Assembly: GCF_039649665.1 (NCBI RefSeq)
Contig: NZ_JBDJAW010000006.1
Span: forward strand, 1-64,000
Direction: 5' to 3'
Source: Microbispora sp. ZYX-F-249
GTDB lineage: Bacteria; Actinomycetota; Actinomycetes; Streptosporangiales; Streptosporangiaceae
Length of the DNA: 64,000 nucleotides
The stretch's first letter is position 1. Each line of letters begins with the position of its first letter. Positions 1 through 8,452 of this stretch are shown here, in pieces. Made by a program: the position numbers and the translations under genes. The notes beneath the pieces are model-generated. The model saw nothing but the letters and a program-made list of their open reading frames with translations. It was not told where the DNA came from and ran no database searches.

Positions 1-644
1 CGCTCGTCCACGTCGACGGCGATGATCGTCCGGGCTCCGGCGAGGTGCGCGCCCGCGATGGCCGCGTTGCCGACGCCGCCGCAGCCGATCACCGCGACCG
101 TGTCGCCCCGTGTGACGCCGCCGGTGTTGATCGCGGCCCCGAGGCCGGCCATCACACCGCAGCCGAGCAGACCGGCGACGGCCGGCTTGGCCGCCGGGTT
201 GACCTTCGTGCACTGTCCGGCCGCCACGAGGGTCTTCTCCAGGAAGGCTCCGATGCCGAGCGCCGGGCTGAGCGCGGTGCCGTCGGCCAGGGTCATCTTC
301 TGCGCGGCGTTGTGGGTGTTGAAGCAGTACCACGGCCGGCCGCGCAGGCAGGCGCGGCACTGCCCGCACACCGCCCGCCAGTTCAGGATCACGTAGTCGC
401 CGGGCTCGACCTCGGTCACGCCCTCGCCGACCGCCTCGACGACTCCCGCGGCCTCGTGGCCGAGCAGGAACGGGAAGTCGTCGTTGATGCCGCCCTCCCG
501 GTAGTGGAGGTCGGTGTGGCAGACGCCGCAGGCCTGCACGTTCACGACCGCCTCGCCGGGCCCGGGGTCCGGCACGACGACCGTCTCCAGCGTCACCGCC
601 TCTCCCTTGCCGCGCGCCACCACGCCCTGGACTTCGTACGGCAT
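1..644 (-). CDS. mscR: S-(hydroxymethyl)mycothiol dehydrogenase / nitrosomycothiol reductase, 3' part cut by window edge
   Basis: A zinc-dependent class III alcohol dehydrogenase; family members oxidise the mycothiol-formaldehyde adduct and reduce S-nitrosomycothiol in the cytosol. The first 214 residues are visible. Catalytic zinc ligands are C42 (GVCHTD) and H63 (GHE). The structural zinc site is the cysteine set C93, C96, C99 and C107. The NAD-binding GxGGVG lies at about 187-192, followed by an acidic D211. The start is the ATG at 644, preceded by a GAGG-type ribosome site. It lies 10 bp after the stop of the upstream cyclase, so the two may be cotranscribed. The C-terminal third is outside the window. 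Mycothiol rather than glutathione dependence is inferred from the actinobacterial context. Confidence 0.88.
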   Translation of the reverse strand, partial: MPYEVQGVVARGKGEAVTLETVVVPDPGPGEAVVNVQACGVCHTDLHYREGGINDDFPFLLGHEAAGVVEAVGEGVTEVEPGDYVILNWRAVCGQCRACLRGRPWYCFNTHNAAQKMTLADGTALSPALGIGAFLEKTLVAAGQCTKVNPAAKPAVAGLLGCGVMAGLGAAINTGGVTRGDTVAVIGCGGVGNAAIAGAHLAGARTIIAVDVDE

Positions 645-654
645 GTCCTGCACC

Positions 655-1656
655 TCAACTCTCTCGGCTGGATCTCCTCAGAACATACGGCTCCACCACG
701 CCGAGCCCGCGCGCGGGACGGCGGCGGAGTTTGACCAGGTCGACGCCGGACGCCCCGGCGAGGCCCGCGGCCAGCTCGCTGTCGGCCAGGATCGTGCCCG
801 GCCGCGCGATGGCCGTCAGCCGCGCCGCCAGGTTGACCGTCGTGCCGAACACGTCACCCATGGCCGGCAGCACCGGCCCGTACGCCAGCCCGACCCGTAC
901 GTCCGGACCCTCGGCGTCCCGTTTGAGCTCGTCGAGCAGGTCGAGCGCGATGAGGGCCGCGGTCCGCGGGTCGCCGGCGGTGAAGAGCACCTCGTCGCCG
1001 AGCGTCTTGACCAGCCGCCCGTCGTGCGCCGCGATCACGTCGGAGGCCCGCGACTCGAACCCCTCGACCAGGTCGGCCAGCGCCAGCTCGTCCAGCTCGC
1101 GCGACACGCGGGTGAAGGCGACGAGGTCGGCGAACCCGACGGCGAGCCTCGGGCGGGTCGGCGAGACGTCCTCGCCGGGCTCGGCCAGGGAGACCAGCCG
1201 GCTCGCGGTCGCGGCGAGCTGGGAGCGCCAGACGTGCACCAGCGTCTGCTCGAAGTCCGGCAGCAGGCGGCTGACCGTGTCCATCACCTGCCGCAGCGCG
1301 TCCTCCCCCGCCCTCGCGCCGGGCTCGATCAGCGCGTCCACCATGATCTCGGCCTGCCATTGGGCGAGGCGCGCGGTCGTACGGCCGAGGGCCCTGGCCA
1401 TGCGGATGACGGCCCGCTCGTCGAGCATCTCCGCGTCGAGCAGGTCCCGGATGCGGTGCAGGGCCGCCAGGTCGGCCTCGGTGAACGCGACGGCCTCGTC
1501 GGCGAACGTCGCGAAGCCGAGCGCCCGCCAGATCCGCGCCGCCAGGTCCTGCGGAATGCCGGCCGCCTCGGCCACCTGCCGTCGCGTGTAGGCCGGCGGC
1601 GGCCCCAGGAACAACCGCCGCATGTCGTCGGCGCCGGGGCGCCCCCCTGTGTCCAC
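655..1656 (-). CDS. class III adenylate/guanylate cyclase with N-terminal regulatory domain
   Basis: 333 residues. The C-terminal half is a class III nucleotide cyclase catalytic domain with the hallmark segments GFADLVAFT (first metal aspartate), KTLGDEVLF (substrate lysine and second metal aspartate) and [14 protein letters not shown] (transition-state Asn and Arg). The lysine and aspartate pattern fits ATP, so cAMP is the likely product. The N-terminal half is helical and resembles the autoinhibitory domain of Rv1264-type pH-sensing cyclases; it starts with a helix-turn-helix-like stretch [13 protein letters not shown]. No membrane segment is seen. The GTG at 1656 has a GGGAGGGGG ribosome site; an internal ATG at 1623 is the alternative. 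The stop lies 10 bp before the dehydrogenase start. Confidence 0.88.
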   Translation of the reverse strand: MDTGGRPGADDMRRLFLGPPPAYTRRQVAEAAGIPQDLAARIWRALGFATFADEAVAFTEADLAALHRIRDLLDAEMLDERAVIRMARALGRTTARLAQWQAEIMVDALIEPGARAGEDALRQVMDTVSRLLPDFEQTLVHVWRSQLAATASRLVSLAEPGEDVSPTRPRLAVGFADLVAFTRVSRELDELALADLVEGFESRASDVIAAHDGRLVKTLGDEVLFTAGDPRTAALIALDLLDELKRDAEGPDVRVGLAYGPVLPAMGDVFGTTVNLAARLTAIARPGTILADSELAAGLAGASGVDLVKLRRRPARGLGVVEPYVLRRSSRES

Positions 1657-1735
1657 GTCCCCCTCCCCCGTGTCCTGCCTTGCCTGTCTCTCGTCCGGGC
1701 CCGGTCCGCCGGGCGGCCCATGGGCCGCGCCGCGC

Positions 1736-2248
1736 TCAGTCCCCGTCGATGTTCCCGTCCGCGGCGTCCTCCACCAGCCGGAACAGCTCGTGCCGTACGC
1801 GCTGGATCTGGGGGATGTCCCGGTAGTCGATGTCGCCCTTCTCCGACGCCGACTCGACCCGGAGCGTGCCGCAGCCGAGGATGCGCTCCATGAGCCGCTG
1901 GTCGGAGCTCACGCTGCTGACCTTGGCCAGCGGGATGTCGTCCTCCGACTTGTTCAGCACTCCCGTGCTGATCGCGAAGCGGTGCGAGGTCAGCGTGTAG
2001 GAGGTCGTCACCCAGCGCAGATAGGGGATGAGCGTCCACAGGACCAGCGCCACGAAGGCGACCACGGCCACCGTGCCGCGGGCGTACCCCGCGTACTCGT
2101 AGTCGCCGGGGATGAAGACGAAGGCCGCGACGGCGGCGGCGATCACGACGAGGAGCGCGAGGAACGGCAGGATCAGCCGCTTCCAGTGCGGATGGAACGA
2201 TAGAACGACCCGCTCGCCGTCGGCCAGGTATTGATCAGGGAGACCCAT
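1736..2248 (-). CDS. bacterial PH-domain (DUF304/YdbS-like) membrane protein
   Basis: 170 residues from the ATG at 2248. Two hydrophobic segments near residues 23-45 and 52-72 are followed by a bacterial PH (bPH2) domain containing the typical YTLTSHRFAISTGVLNK strand pattern and an IPLAKVSSVS segment. Family members are small membrane-anchored proteins of unknown biochemical role. A longer reading frame extends upstream to 2446, but those 66 extra codons are low-quality Ser/Arg/Ala sequence with no ribosome site, so the shorter start was chosen. The gene stands alone between the cyclase and biotin ligase. Confidence 0.8.
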   Translation of the reverse strand: MGLPDQYLADGERVVLSFHPHWKRLILPFLALLVVIAAAVAAFVFIPGDYEYAGYARGTVAVVAFVALVLWTLIPYLRWVTTSYTLTSHRFAISTGVLNKSEDDIPLAKVSSVSSDQRLMERILGCGTLRVESASEKGDIDYRDIPQIQRVRHELFRLVEDAADGNIDGD

Positions 2249-2453
2249 GGCGCAAATCGTGACACGATCGCCGGTCGATTGCATGCGTTGGGAGTGTCTG
2301 ACAAATGCTGCCCGTCGCGAGCGTGGATCCAGGTGGATGCATCGCAAGGCGGAGGAGGAGGTCGGAGCGGAGCCTCCGGCCGACGACGACAACGCGGCGA
2401 GGCGCCGCCTGGGCCACGCGCAGCAGGGCCATGATTTGTCAGGCACGACCTCA

Positions 2454-2491
2454 GGTCAGCCCGCGGCGCGGTGGTCAGCCCGCGGCGCGGT
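2454..2491. repeat. 19-bp perfect tandem duplication at the birA stop codon
   Basis: GGTCAGCCCGCGGCGCGGT occurs twice back to back (2454-2472 and 2473-2491). The right copy holds the stop codon and last codons of the biotin ligase gene; the left copy repeats them beyond the stop. Confidence 0.9.
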
Positions 2492-3341
2492 TCTCCCCGG
2501 AACTGTCACGGCTCTCCCCGGACGTGTCACGGCGGACGTGGACGACGTCGCCCGCGCTGAGCGCGTGGTCCCCGTCCCCGCCGCGTACGAGCAGGTGACC
2601 GGACGCGTCGACGCCGGTCGCGAGGCCGGTCAGCACCCGGTCGCCGGGCAGCTCGACCCTGACCTCCTGCCCCACCGTGGACGACCAGGCGAGGTAGGCG
2701 GCACGCAGGCCCGAGGCGTCCGGGTCGCCGTCGGCGGCCACCCAGTCGCGGTAGTGCGACTCGATCTCCCGCAGGATCGCGCGCAGCAGCGGGTCGCGGT
2801 CGGTGCAGGCGGCCTCCTCGATCGCGAGGGACGTGGCCCGGTCCACGGGCAGTTCCTCCCGGCGCAGCGAGACGTTGAGCCCCATGCCGACGACCACCGC
2901 GCGGTCGACCCGCTCGGCCAGGATGCCGGCGAGCTTGCGCTCCCCCACCATCAGGTCGTTGGGCCACTTGAGCCGCACGTCGACCTCCGCGATCCGCCGT
3001 ACGGCCGAGGCGGCGGCGAGGCCGACCAGCAGCGCCAGCCAGCCCTGCCGGGCGAGCGGCACCTCCGGCCGCAGCAGCATCGAGAACGTCAGCCCCGAGC
3101 GCGTCGGCGCGGTCCACGGCCGCCCGAGCCGGCCCCGGCCGGCCACCTGCGCCTCCGCGACCAGCACGGCGCCCTCGGCCGGGCTCTCGCGCACGGTCCT
3201 GGCCAGGTCGGCGTTGGTGGAGCCGGTCCGCTCGACGACGCGTACGGACGACCACAGCGAGCCGGGACGCACCAGCGCCCTGGTCAGCGCGGTCTCGGAC
3301 AGCGGAGGACGGTCGAGATCGGCGTACGGCGAGTTGGGCAC
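2475..3341 (-). CDS. birA: biotin--[acetyl-CoA carboxylase] ligase, monofunctional
   Basis: 288 residues. It activates biotin to biotinyl-AMP and attaches it to biotin carboxyl carrier domains. The nucleotide/biotin loop GRGRLGR is at 68-74, KWPND at 125-129, and the catalytic lysine is in GERKLAG (about K136). A C-terminal SH3-like domain follows. There is no N-terminal helix-turn-helix, so it should be a ligase only and not a repressor of biotin genes. Its likely clients include the acyl-CoA carboxylase that uses the beta subunit encoded at 15.2 kb. The coding end is duplicated (see the repeat at 2454). Confidence 0.93.
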   Translation of the reverse strand: MPNSPYADLDRPPLSETALTRALVRPGSLWSSVRVVERTGSTNADLARTVRESPAEGAVLVAEAQVAGRGRLGRPWTAPTRSGLTFSMLLRPEVPLARQGWLALLVGLAAASAVRRIAEVDVRLKWPNDLMVGERKLAGILAERVDRAVVVGMGLNVSLRREELPVDRATSLAIEEAACTDRDPLLRAILREIESHYRDWVAADGDPDASGLRAAYLAWSSTVGQEVRVELPGDRVLTGLATGVDASGHLLVRGGDGDHALSAGDVVHVRRDTSGESRDSSGENRAAG

Positions 3342-3469
3342 CCGCTCAGGCTATCGGCCTCCGGGCGGCCTCCGCCGCGCGGCGTCCGTCCACCCGAACC
3401 GGTCAAGGGGCCGCCTGCCCGCACGCCGTCCGCCCGGGGGCACGGCCCGCCGGTGACCGGCACCCGTTC

Positions 3470-4627
3470 TCAACGGCCGGGCTGGGCCGCTATCGCGGAC
3501 TCCAGGGCACGCATGCGCCGGAGCCGGGCGGCGAGCCGGGGTCCGCACGTCCCGGTCCGCCCGCCGTGACCGGGCCGGCCGCGACGGTCCGGAAGGTAGC
3601 CGAAGGCGGCCATCTCGGGGGCGGCGACCTCGGCGACGAGCGCGGCCTCGGCCGGGGTGAGCACGCCGCGCCACACGTCGCGCCGATCCGGCGTGACCGG
3701 TTCGAGCGCGCGGGCCTTCCACCACTCCCAGGGATGCACGATCGGCGCGCCCTTTCCCGCCGGTCCGGCCGGCCCCGCGGGCGGTACGCCGAGGAAGTCC
3801 GCGAGCCGGGCACGGCAGGCGGCCGGATCGGCGACGAGGTCCTCGTATCGCACCACCAGGCATCGCCGTGGCCCGAGCCGGTGCCGTGCCGCGCAGAGCG
3901 ACCGCTGGTCGAAGGCCCACTCCTCGGCGAGCTCACCCGGATCGCGGATCCCCCAGGGCACACCCCGGTGCGAGGCGGCCACGGCACGCGGATCACGCAC
4001 CACCCCGATGATTTTCAAAGCGGGGTCGGCCGACGTCATGGCCCGCCACCACAGCAGGTGTTCCGGCGTCTTCTCGCCGTACCGCACGGGTGGGGGGCCC
4101 GCTTGGCACGGTGGAGGACACAGTGCGACGACGAGCGCGGAGAACAGGTCGATCAGACGCTCGCAGCGCGGCCCGGTCAGGTCGGACATCCGGCCGCGAT
4201 CCAGGCGCAGGCCCGCCGAGGTGGGCAGCGCCTCGAACCGGCTCAGCTCGTCCGACACCTCCGGCCACGTGAGGGGGAAAGCGTGCCTGGTCAGCAGGCC
4301 GGGCGCGAACAGGTGCAGGAAGTGGGTCTCGGGCGGCATAACGACCCCCGGCAGTTCGCAGCACAGCCGCTGGGTCACGGTGGTGCCCGACCTCGGGGTG
4401 CCGACCACGAGGAACGACAGACGCGGCGCCGTGTCCCGTGTCGTGGGCCGCGCCCTGTTCCGCGTCGCGTCCCGCACCGGCCGCACCGGGGCCGGCGCCT
4501 CGGTCCGCACCACGTCCGGCGCCGCCTCCCGCGTCGTTTCCGGCACGGACTCCGCAGCGACGCCCGGCGTCGCCATCCGCACTGTGCCGGGCGATGTGGT
4601 CGGCGCGGGGTGAGGCACCGCGATCAC
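3470..4627 (-). CDS. PAPS-dependent sulfotransferase family protein
   Basis: 385 residues. The 5'-phosphosulfate loop is PRSGTT (78-83), and the 3'-phosphate motif is RDPRAVAAS near residue 215. A KTPE segment lies between them and an RYEDL segment after them, all as in carbohydrate and Stf-type sulfotransferases. It should transfer sulfate from PAPS to a hydroxyl on a glycan or small molecule. The first about 68 residues are Pro/Thr/Ala/Arg-rich and unlike the family, so the true start may be the internal ATG at residue 18 or a later codon. It lies just downstream of a GT9 glycosyltransferase on the same strand, which suggests that the sulfated acceptor is a glycan made by this cluster. Confidence 0.85.
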   Translation of the reverse strand: MIAVPHPAPTTSPGTVRMATPGVAAESVPETTREAAPDVVRTEAPAPVRPVRDATRNRARPTTRDTAPRLSFLVVGTPRSGTTVTQRLCCELPGVVMPPETHFLHLFAPGLLTRHAFPLTWPEVSDELSRFEALPTSAGLRLDRGRMSDLTGPRCERLIDLFSALVVALCPPPCQAGPPPVRYGEKTPEHLLWWRAMTSADPALKIIGVVRDPRAVAASHRGVPWGIRDPGELAEEWAFDQRSLCAARHRLGPRRCLVVRYEDLVADPAACRARLADFLGVPPAGPAGPAGKGAPIVHPWEWWKARALEPVTPDRRDVWRGVLTPAEAALVAEVAAPEMAAFGYLPDRRGRPGHGGRTGTCGPRLAARLRRMRALESAIAAQPGR

Positions 4628-4682
4628 CGCCTCGCTCGCGGACGGGACACCGCGGTCCGCAGGGCCCGGTCCGTCCCCCGGC

Positions 4683-5873
4683 TCATTGCGCGTCCCGTGT
4701 GCCCGCCGGGGTCCGCCACCAGGGGCCGCCGCGCTCGTCGGCCAGGCGCAGCGCCTCGGCGGCGACCTGCTCCGGGGGGATGTCGAGGCAGTCGAGGGCG
4801 AAGGGACAGGCGAACTGGCGGCAGGGCGAGCACGCCGTGGGCACCGTGAGGATCGAGGCCGGGCCGAACCGCGGCCGGTACTGCTCCACCTGCTCGGTGC
4901 CCGCGAACAGCACGACCACGGGCGTGCCGAGCGCGCTGGCCAGATGCGCCCCGCCGCTGTTGTTGCACACGACCACGTCGACGGCGTCGATGAGCGCCGC
5001 CAGGACCGGCACGTCGAGCCGCCCCGGCAGCAGGAGCGCGCCGGGCACGCCGGCGCCGGTGAGCTCGACGAGCGGCCTCTCCCTGGCCGTGCCCGCCACG
5101 ACGACCCGCAGCCCCGCGGCGGTGAGCAGCCCGGCCACCCGGGCGAACCGGTCGGCCGGATACCGCCGCGCGGAACAGGAGGCCCCGGGAAGGATCAGCG
5201 CGCACGGCCGCCTCCCGCGGCCGTCCCGGTGACCGCGTCCGTCCCCGTGACCGCCCCCGTGGCCGTCCCCGGCGGCCCGGCCGCCCGCGGCGGCGCCGAG
5301 CAGGCGGCGGGCCGTACGGGCCGCCTCCGCGGGCACGCGCACGCGCAGCCTGCCCTCGACAGGGGGGACACCCGCCCGTTCGAGCAGGTGCAGCGCGCGA
5401 TCCACCTGGTGGGTCTCGTCCGGCGGTGACGGCACCCAGTGGGTCAGCCCCGCCCCGCCGAACTCCTTGGACATGCCGACCCGTACGGGCACCCCGGCGA
5501 GCCGGCAGAGGTACGCGGCCGGCCAGGGGGCCTGGGAGAACGAGGTCAGGATCACCGCCGCCTCGTAGCCGCCCCACCCGATCCGCTCGACGAGGTCCAG
5601 GTCGTCGGTGACCGGGACGTCCTCGCCGCCGGTCTTCTGCCACGAGACCGAGGCCGTGAGCACGCCGTCGACCTCGGGGAGCAGCGCGGCCGCGGCGGCG
5701 CCGGCGGGGGCGGCCAGCAGGTCCAGCCGGGCCCGGGGAGCGGCCCGCCGGAGCGCCCGCAGCGCCGGGCCCGCCATCACGACGTCGCCGAGGTTGTCGG
5801 GGCGGATCACGAGCACGCGAGAGAGCCCCCGCCACGGGACCGGCGGGCCTGCGAGCGCCGCGGGATGCTCCAT
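4683..5873 (-). CDS. GT9 (ADP-heptose/LPS heptosyltransferase-like) glycosyltransferase
   Basis: 396 residues from the ATG at 5873. It starts with the GT9 signature VLVIRPDNLGD (20-30) and carries the donor-site segments LILPGASCSARRYP and NNSGGAHLASALGTPVV. The C-terminus has a CSPCRQFACPFALDCL cysteine cluster as in other GT9 proteins. The linker between the two Rossmann domains contains a His/Gly/Asp/Arg-rich insertion (GHGDGRGHRDGRG) that looks like recent repeat expansion. Reading frame continues 125 codons upstream, but that part is antisense to the divergent promoter and glycosyltransferase, so the internal ATG was chosen. The gene is divergent from the GT4/GT9 pair on the plus strand. 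Confidence 0.85.
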   Translation of the reverse strand: MEHPAALAGPPVPWRGLSRVLVIRPDNLGDVVMAGPALRALRRAAPRARLDLLAAPAGAAAAALLPEVDGVLTASVSWQKTGGEDVPVTDDLDLVERIGWGGYEAAVILTSFSQAPWPAAYLCRLAGVPVRVGMSKEFGGAGLTHWVPSPPDETHQVDRALHLLERAGVPPVEGRLRVRVPAEAARTARRLLGAAAGGRAAGDGHGGGHGDGRGHRDGRGRRPCALILPGASCSARRYPADRFARVAGLLTAAGLRVVVAGTARERPLVELTGAGVPGALLLPGRLDVPVLAALIDAVDVVVCNNSGGAHLASALGTPVVVLFAGTEQVEQYRPRFGPASILTVPTACSPCRQFACPFALDCLDIPPEQVAAEALRLADERGGPWWRTPAGTRDAQ

Positions 5874-5897
5874 TCCCTGCGCGTACCCCTCGAAAAA

Positions 5898-5917
5898 GGC
5901 GCATAAAGCCCCATAAA
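5898..5917. promoter_or_regulatory. two 10-bp direct repeats in the divergent glycosyltransferase promoter
   Basis: GGCGCATAAA and GCCCCATAAA lie head to tail in an AT-richer island 25-45 bp upstream of the minus-strand GT9 start, inside the 230-bp divergent region 5874-6103. They may be part of a promoter or operator. No further structure is evident in the rest of this region. Confidence 0.3.
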
Positions 5918-6103
5918 TGCATGGTTTGCCACGAAAGTCCCTCGGGCACTTTCCGGAGCGCCGTGGCCGTCCGCCGCGAGAGCACACACGGACGGGCTGG
6001 GCGGGCACTCTTCCAGTGCAGGTCGTGGACGCACGGACACGATCTCGCCGCGACAGGCGCGGGCCGGTGAGCCGGGGAGAACAGCCGACGAGGGGAGACG
6101 GCG

Positions 6104-7309
6104 GTGACGGAGGGGGGCCGCATCCGCGTCGCCATGGTCCACGGTCCCGGGCCCGCCGACCGCGACGGCGTCGGCGACTACGTCGAACGGCTCGTCGGCG
6201 CGCTGGGCGAGGCGGGGATCGAGGCGGTGCGGGTGCCCGTGGGATCACCGGGGGCCCGCTCCCTCCGGCACTGGCTGCCCGCCACGCTCGACGCCGCCCG
6301 GCGGGTGCGGCGGCTGCGCCCCGACGTGGTCCACGTGCAGTTCGCCCCGTCCGCCTACCGGTTCTCGGGGTTGCCCGGCCTGCTGCCGCCGCTGCTGCCG
6401 TCCGGCGCGCCGCTGGTGACCACCCTGCACGAGTACGGCTGGTGGGCGGCCCCCGGCTGGGTGCCCGGCCCCGTCTGGCGGCCGCTGGAACGCGCCCGCC
6501 TGTGGGACCGGGAGACCGGGCGGCTGGTGCCCGCCAGCGCCCTCGTGGTCGTGACCAACGCCTCCCACGCCCGGCAGGTCCGAAGTCGCGTCGGCACGGC
6601 CCCCGTGGAGGTGCCCCTGGCGCCGAACGTCGTGGATCACGGCGGCGGACGGCAGGCGCGCGTGCGGGTGCGGGACACGCTCGGCATGGGCCGGGACGAC
6701 CCGCTGCTCGCCTTCTTCGGATTCGTGCACCCCGTGAAGGGCGTGCGGCAGCTCGTCGAGGCGCTGCCCGCGCTGCGTGCGGCCCGCCCCCGCCTGCGGC
6801 TGCTGGTCGTGGGCGGCTTCACCTCCCAGGCGCTCCCGGAGGCCGAGGCCCGGGCCTTCCGCGCGGAGCTCGGGGCACTTGCCGCGCGTCACGGCGTGGC
6901 GGACGCGGTGACGTTCACCGGGCACCTGCCCGCCGCCCGGGTGTCGGATCTCCTGCACGCGGCGGACGTGGGCGTCCTGCCCTTCACGGCCGGGGTGACG
7001 ACCAAGAGCGGCGCGTTGCTGACGATGCTGGCCCACGGACTGCCGACCGCGGTCACCGTGCCGGACGAGCCCGACCCCGGCCTTCCGCTCGCAGAGGCCG
7101 TCGCCGTGATCGGAGCCCGCCGCGACCCCGCCGCCATCGCGGACGCCGTCGGGCCGCTCCTCAGCGACCCCGGGGCGCGGCGGCGCCTGGGCGTGGCCGC
7201 CCGGCGGCTGGCCGCCCGGCACTCCTGGTCGCGGGTCGCCTCCGCCCACCGGGCGCTGTACGAGACCCTGGCCGGCCCCGGTCGGCCGCTCGACCGCCGG
7301 GATGCGTGA
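6104..7309 (+). CDS. GT4-family glycosyltransferase
   Basis: 401 residues from a GTG at 6104, with an AGGGGAGA ribosome site 6-12 nt upstream. The fold is GT-B. The N-terminal domain contains DRDGVGDYVERLVGAL and VVHVQFAPSAYRFSG. The C-terminal domain has the linker FFGFVHPVKGVRQLVEAL (usual GT4 K/R site) and the donor site segment DVGVLPFTAGVTTKSGALLTMLAHG, with an acidic patch shortly after. The acceptor and sugar donor cannot be read from sequence. Its last 8 bp overlap the start of the next GT9 gene, so the pair is translationally coupled. Confidence 0.88.
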   Translation: MTEGGRIRVAMVHGPGPADRDGVGDYVERLVGALGEAGIEAVRVPVGSPGARSLRHWLPATLDAARRVRRLRPDVVHVQFAPSAYRFSGLPGLLPPLLPSGAPLVTTLHEYGWWAAPGWVPGPVWRPLERARLWDRETGRLVPASALVVVTNASHARQVRSRVGTAPVEVPLAPNVVDHGGGRQARVRVRDTLGMGRDDPLLAFFGFVHPVKGVRQLVEALPALRAARPRLRLLVVGGFTSQALPEAEARAFRAELGALAARHGVADAVTFTGHLPAARVSDLLHAADVGVLPFTAGVTTKSGALLTMLAHGLPTAVTVPDEPDPGLPLAEAVAVIGARRDPAAIADAVGPLLSDPGARRRLGVAARRLAARHSWSRVASAHRALYETLAGPGRPLDRRDA

Positions 7310-8390
7310 GCCGTACCGGGAGATCCTGGTCGTCGACCTGCTCGGCGGGATCGGCGACCTGGTCATGCTCCTGCCCGCCGTGCACGGCCTGGCCCTGCGC
7401 AACCCGGGCGCGTCGCTGCGCGTGCTCACCCATGAGCCCGGCGCCGCCCTCCTGCGCGGCGACCCCGCCGTCGCGCGGGTGCTCACCCCCCGCCACGGCG
7501 GCCCGGGCGCCGAGCGGGAGGCCGTGGCCGAAGCCCTGGCCGCCCGGCGCCCGGACCTCGCGATCACCACCACCCGCTATGACGGCATCCCCGATCTCCT
7601 CGCCGCGTCGGGCGCGCGGTGCGTCACCGACCTGTGGCGCCGTCCGCCCCCGGACGAGCCGGTCGGCGAGCGCTACCTGCGCCTCCTGGTCGCCGAGGGG
7701 CTGCTGCGGCCCGAGGACGCCCTCGCCCGCCCGGCCGTGCGCCTGACGCCGGCCGAGATCGCGTACGGCGAGAGCACGCTCGCCCGCCGCGTTCCGGCCG
7801 CCACCCCGGCGGGAACGGCGCGGCCCCCGGTCGTGCTGATCACCGACGCGGGCATGGACGTGAAGCGGTGGCCCGCCGGGCGCTGGCGCGAACTCGCCAC
7901 GCTGCTGGCCCGGCGCGGCCATCCCCTGCTCACGCCCGACGCGCCGCCCAAGCACGCCGGCGCCGCGCACGCGGCGTTCGGCCCGGAGGTGGCCGTGCTG
8001 CCGCGGTGCGGCCTGCGCGGGCTCGCGGCGTGTTTCGCCGCCGTGGCGCGGCGCGGCGGTGTGGTCGTGGGCGGCGACACCGGGCCGCTTCGGGTGGCCG
8101 CCGCCGCCGGAGCGGCCACCGTCGGGCTTTTCGGCCCCACCTGGGCCCGCAGGTACGGCATCGGCGCGTCCTCGGGCCCAGGCGACGCCGTGGACCTGCA
8201 GGGGCGGCCCGGGTGCCCGCACCGGCGGCCCACCGCCATCACCGAGCAGCCGTGCTGGTGGACGGCCGAATGCCCGTTGTCCGCGGCGGGGGCCGCCTGC
8301 ATGACCGACATCGGCGTCTCCTCCGTCGCCCGCGCCGTGACGCGGCTGAGCGCCGCCTCCCCCGCGCGCCACCCGGCGGACGACGCCTGA
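7302..8390 (+). CDS. GT9 (heptosyltransferase-like) glycosyltransferase
   Basis: 362 residues; overlaps the GT4 gene by 8 bp. The GT9 start motif VVDLLGGIGDLVMLLPAVHGL is clear, as is the donor-site segment VVGGDTGPLRVAAAAGAATVGLFGPT. A cysteine group toward the C-terminus (CPHRR, CWWTAECPL, CMTDI) matches that of the other GT9 protein in this cluster. The presence of two GT9 enzymes, one GT4 and a sulfotransferase suggests assembly of a decorated cell-surface or secreted glycan. Gram-positive GT9 enzymes are not restricted to heptose, so the donor is open. Confidence 0.87.
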   Translation: MREPYREILVVDLLGGIGDLVMLLPAVHGLALRNPGASLRVLTHEPGAALLRGDPAVARVLTPRHGGPGAEREAVAEALAARRPDLAITTTRYDGIPDLLAASGARCVTDLWRRPPPDEPVGERYLRLLVAEGLLRPEDALARPAVRLTPAEIAYGESTLARRVPAATPAGTARPPVVLITDAGMDVKRWPAGRWRELATLLARRGHPLLTPDAPPKHAGAAHAAFGPEVAVLPRCGLRGLAACFAAVARRGGVVVGGDTGPLRVAAAAGAATVGLFGPTWARRYGIGASSGPGDAVDLQGRPGCPHRRPTAITEQPCWWTAECPLSAAGAACMTDIGVSSVARAVTRLSAASPARHPADDA

Positions 8391-8452
8391 GACGCGGCGT
8401 GGCAGGCTGCGTACCGGAAAGAACGGCAGCCATGCCCGGGAGGAGACGGCAC

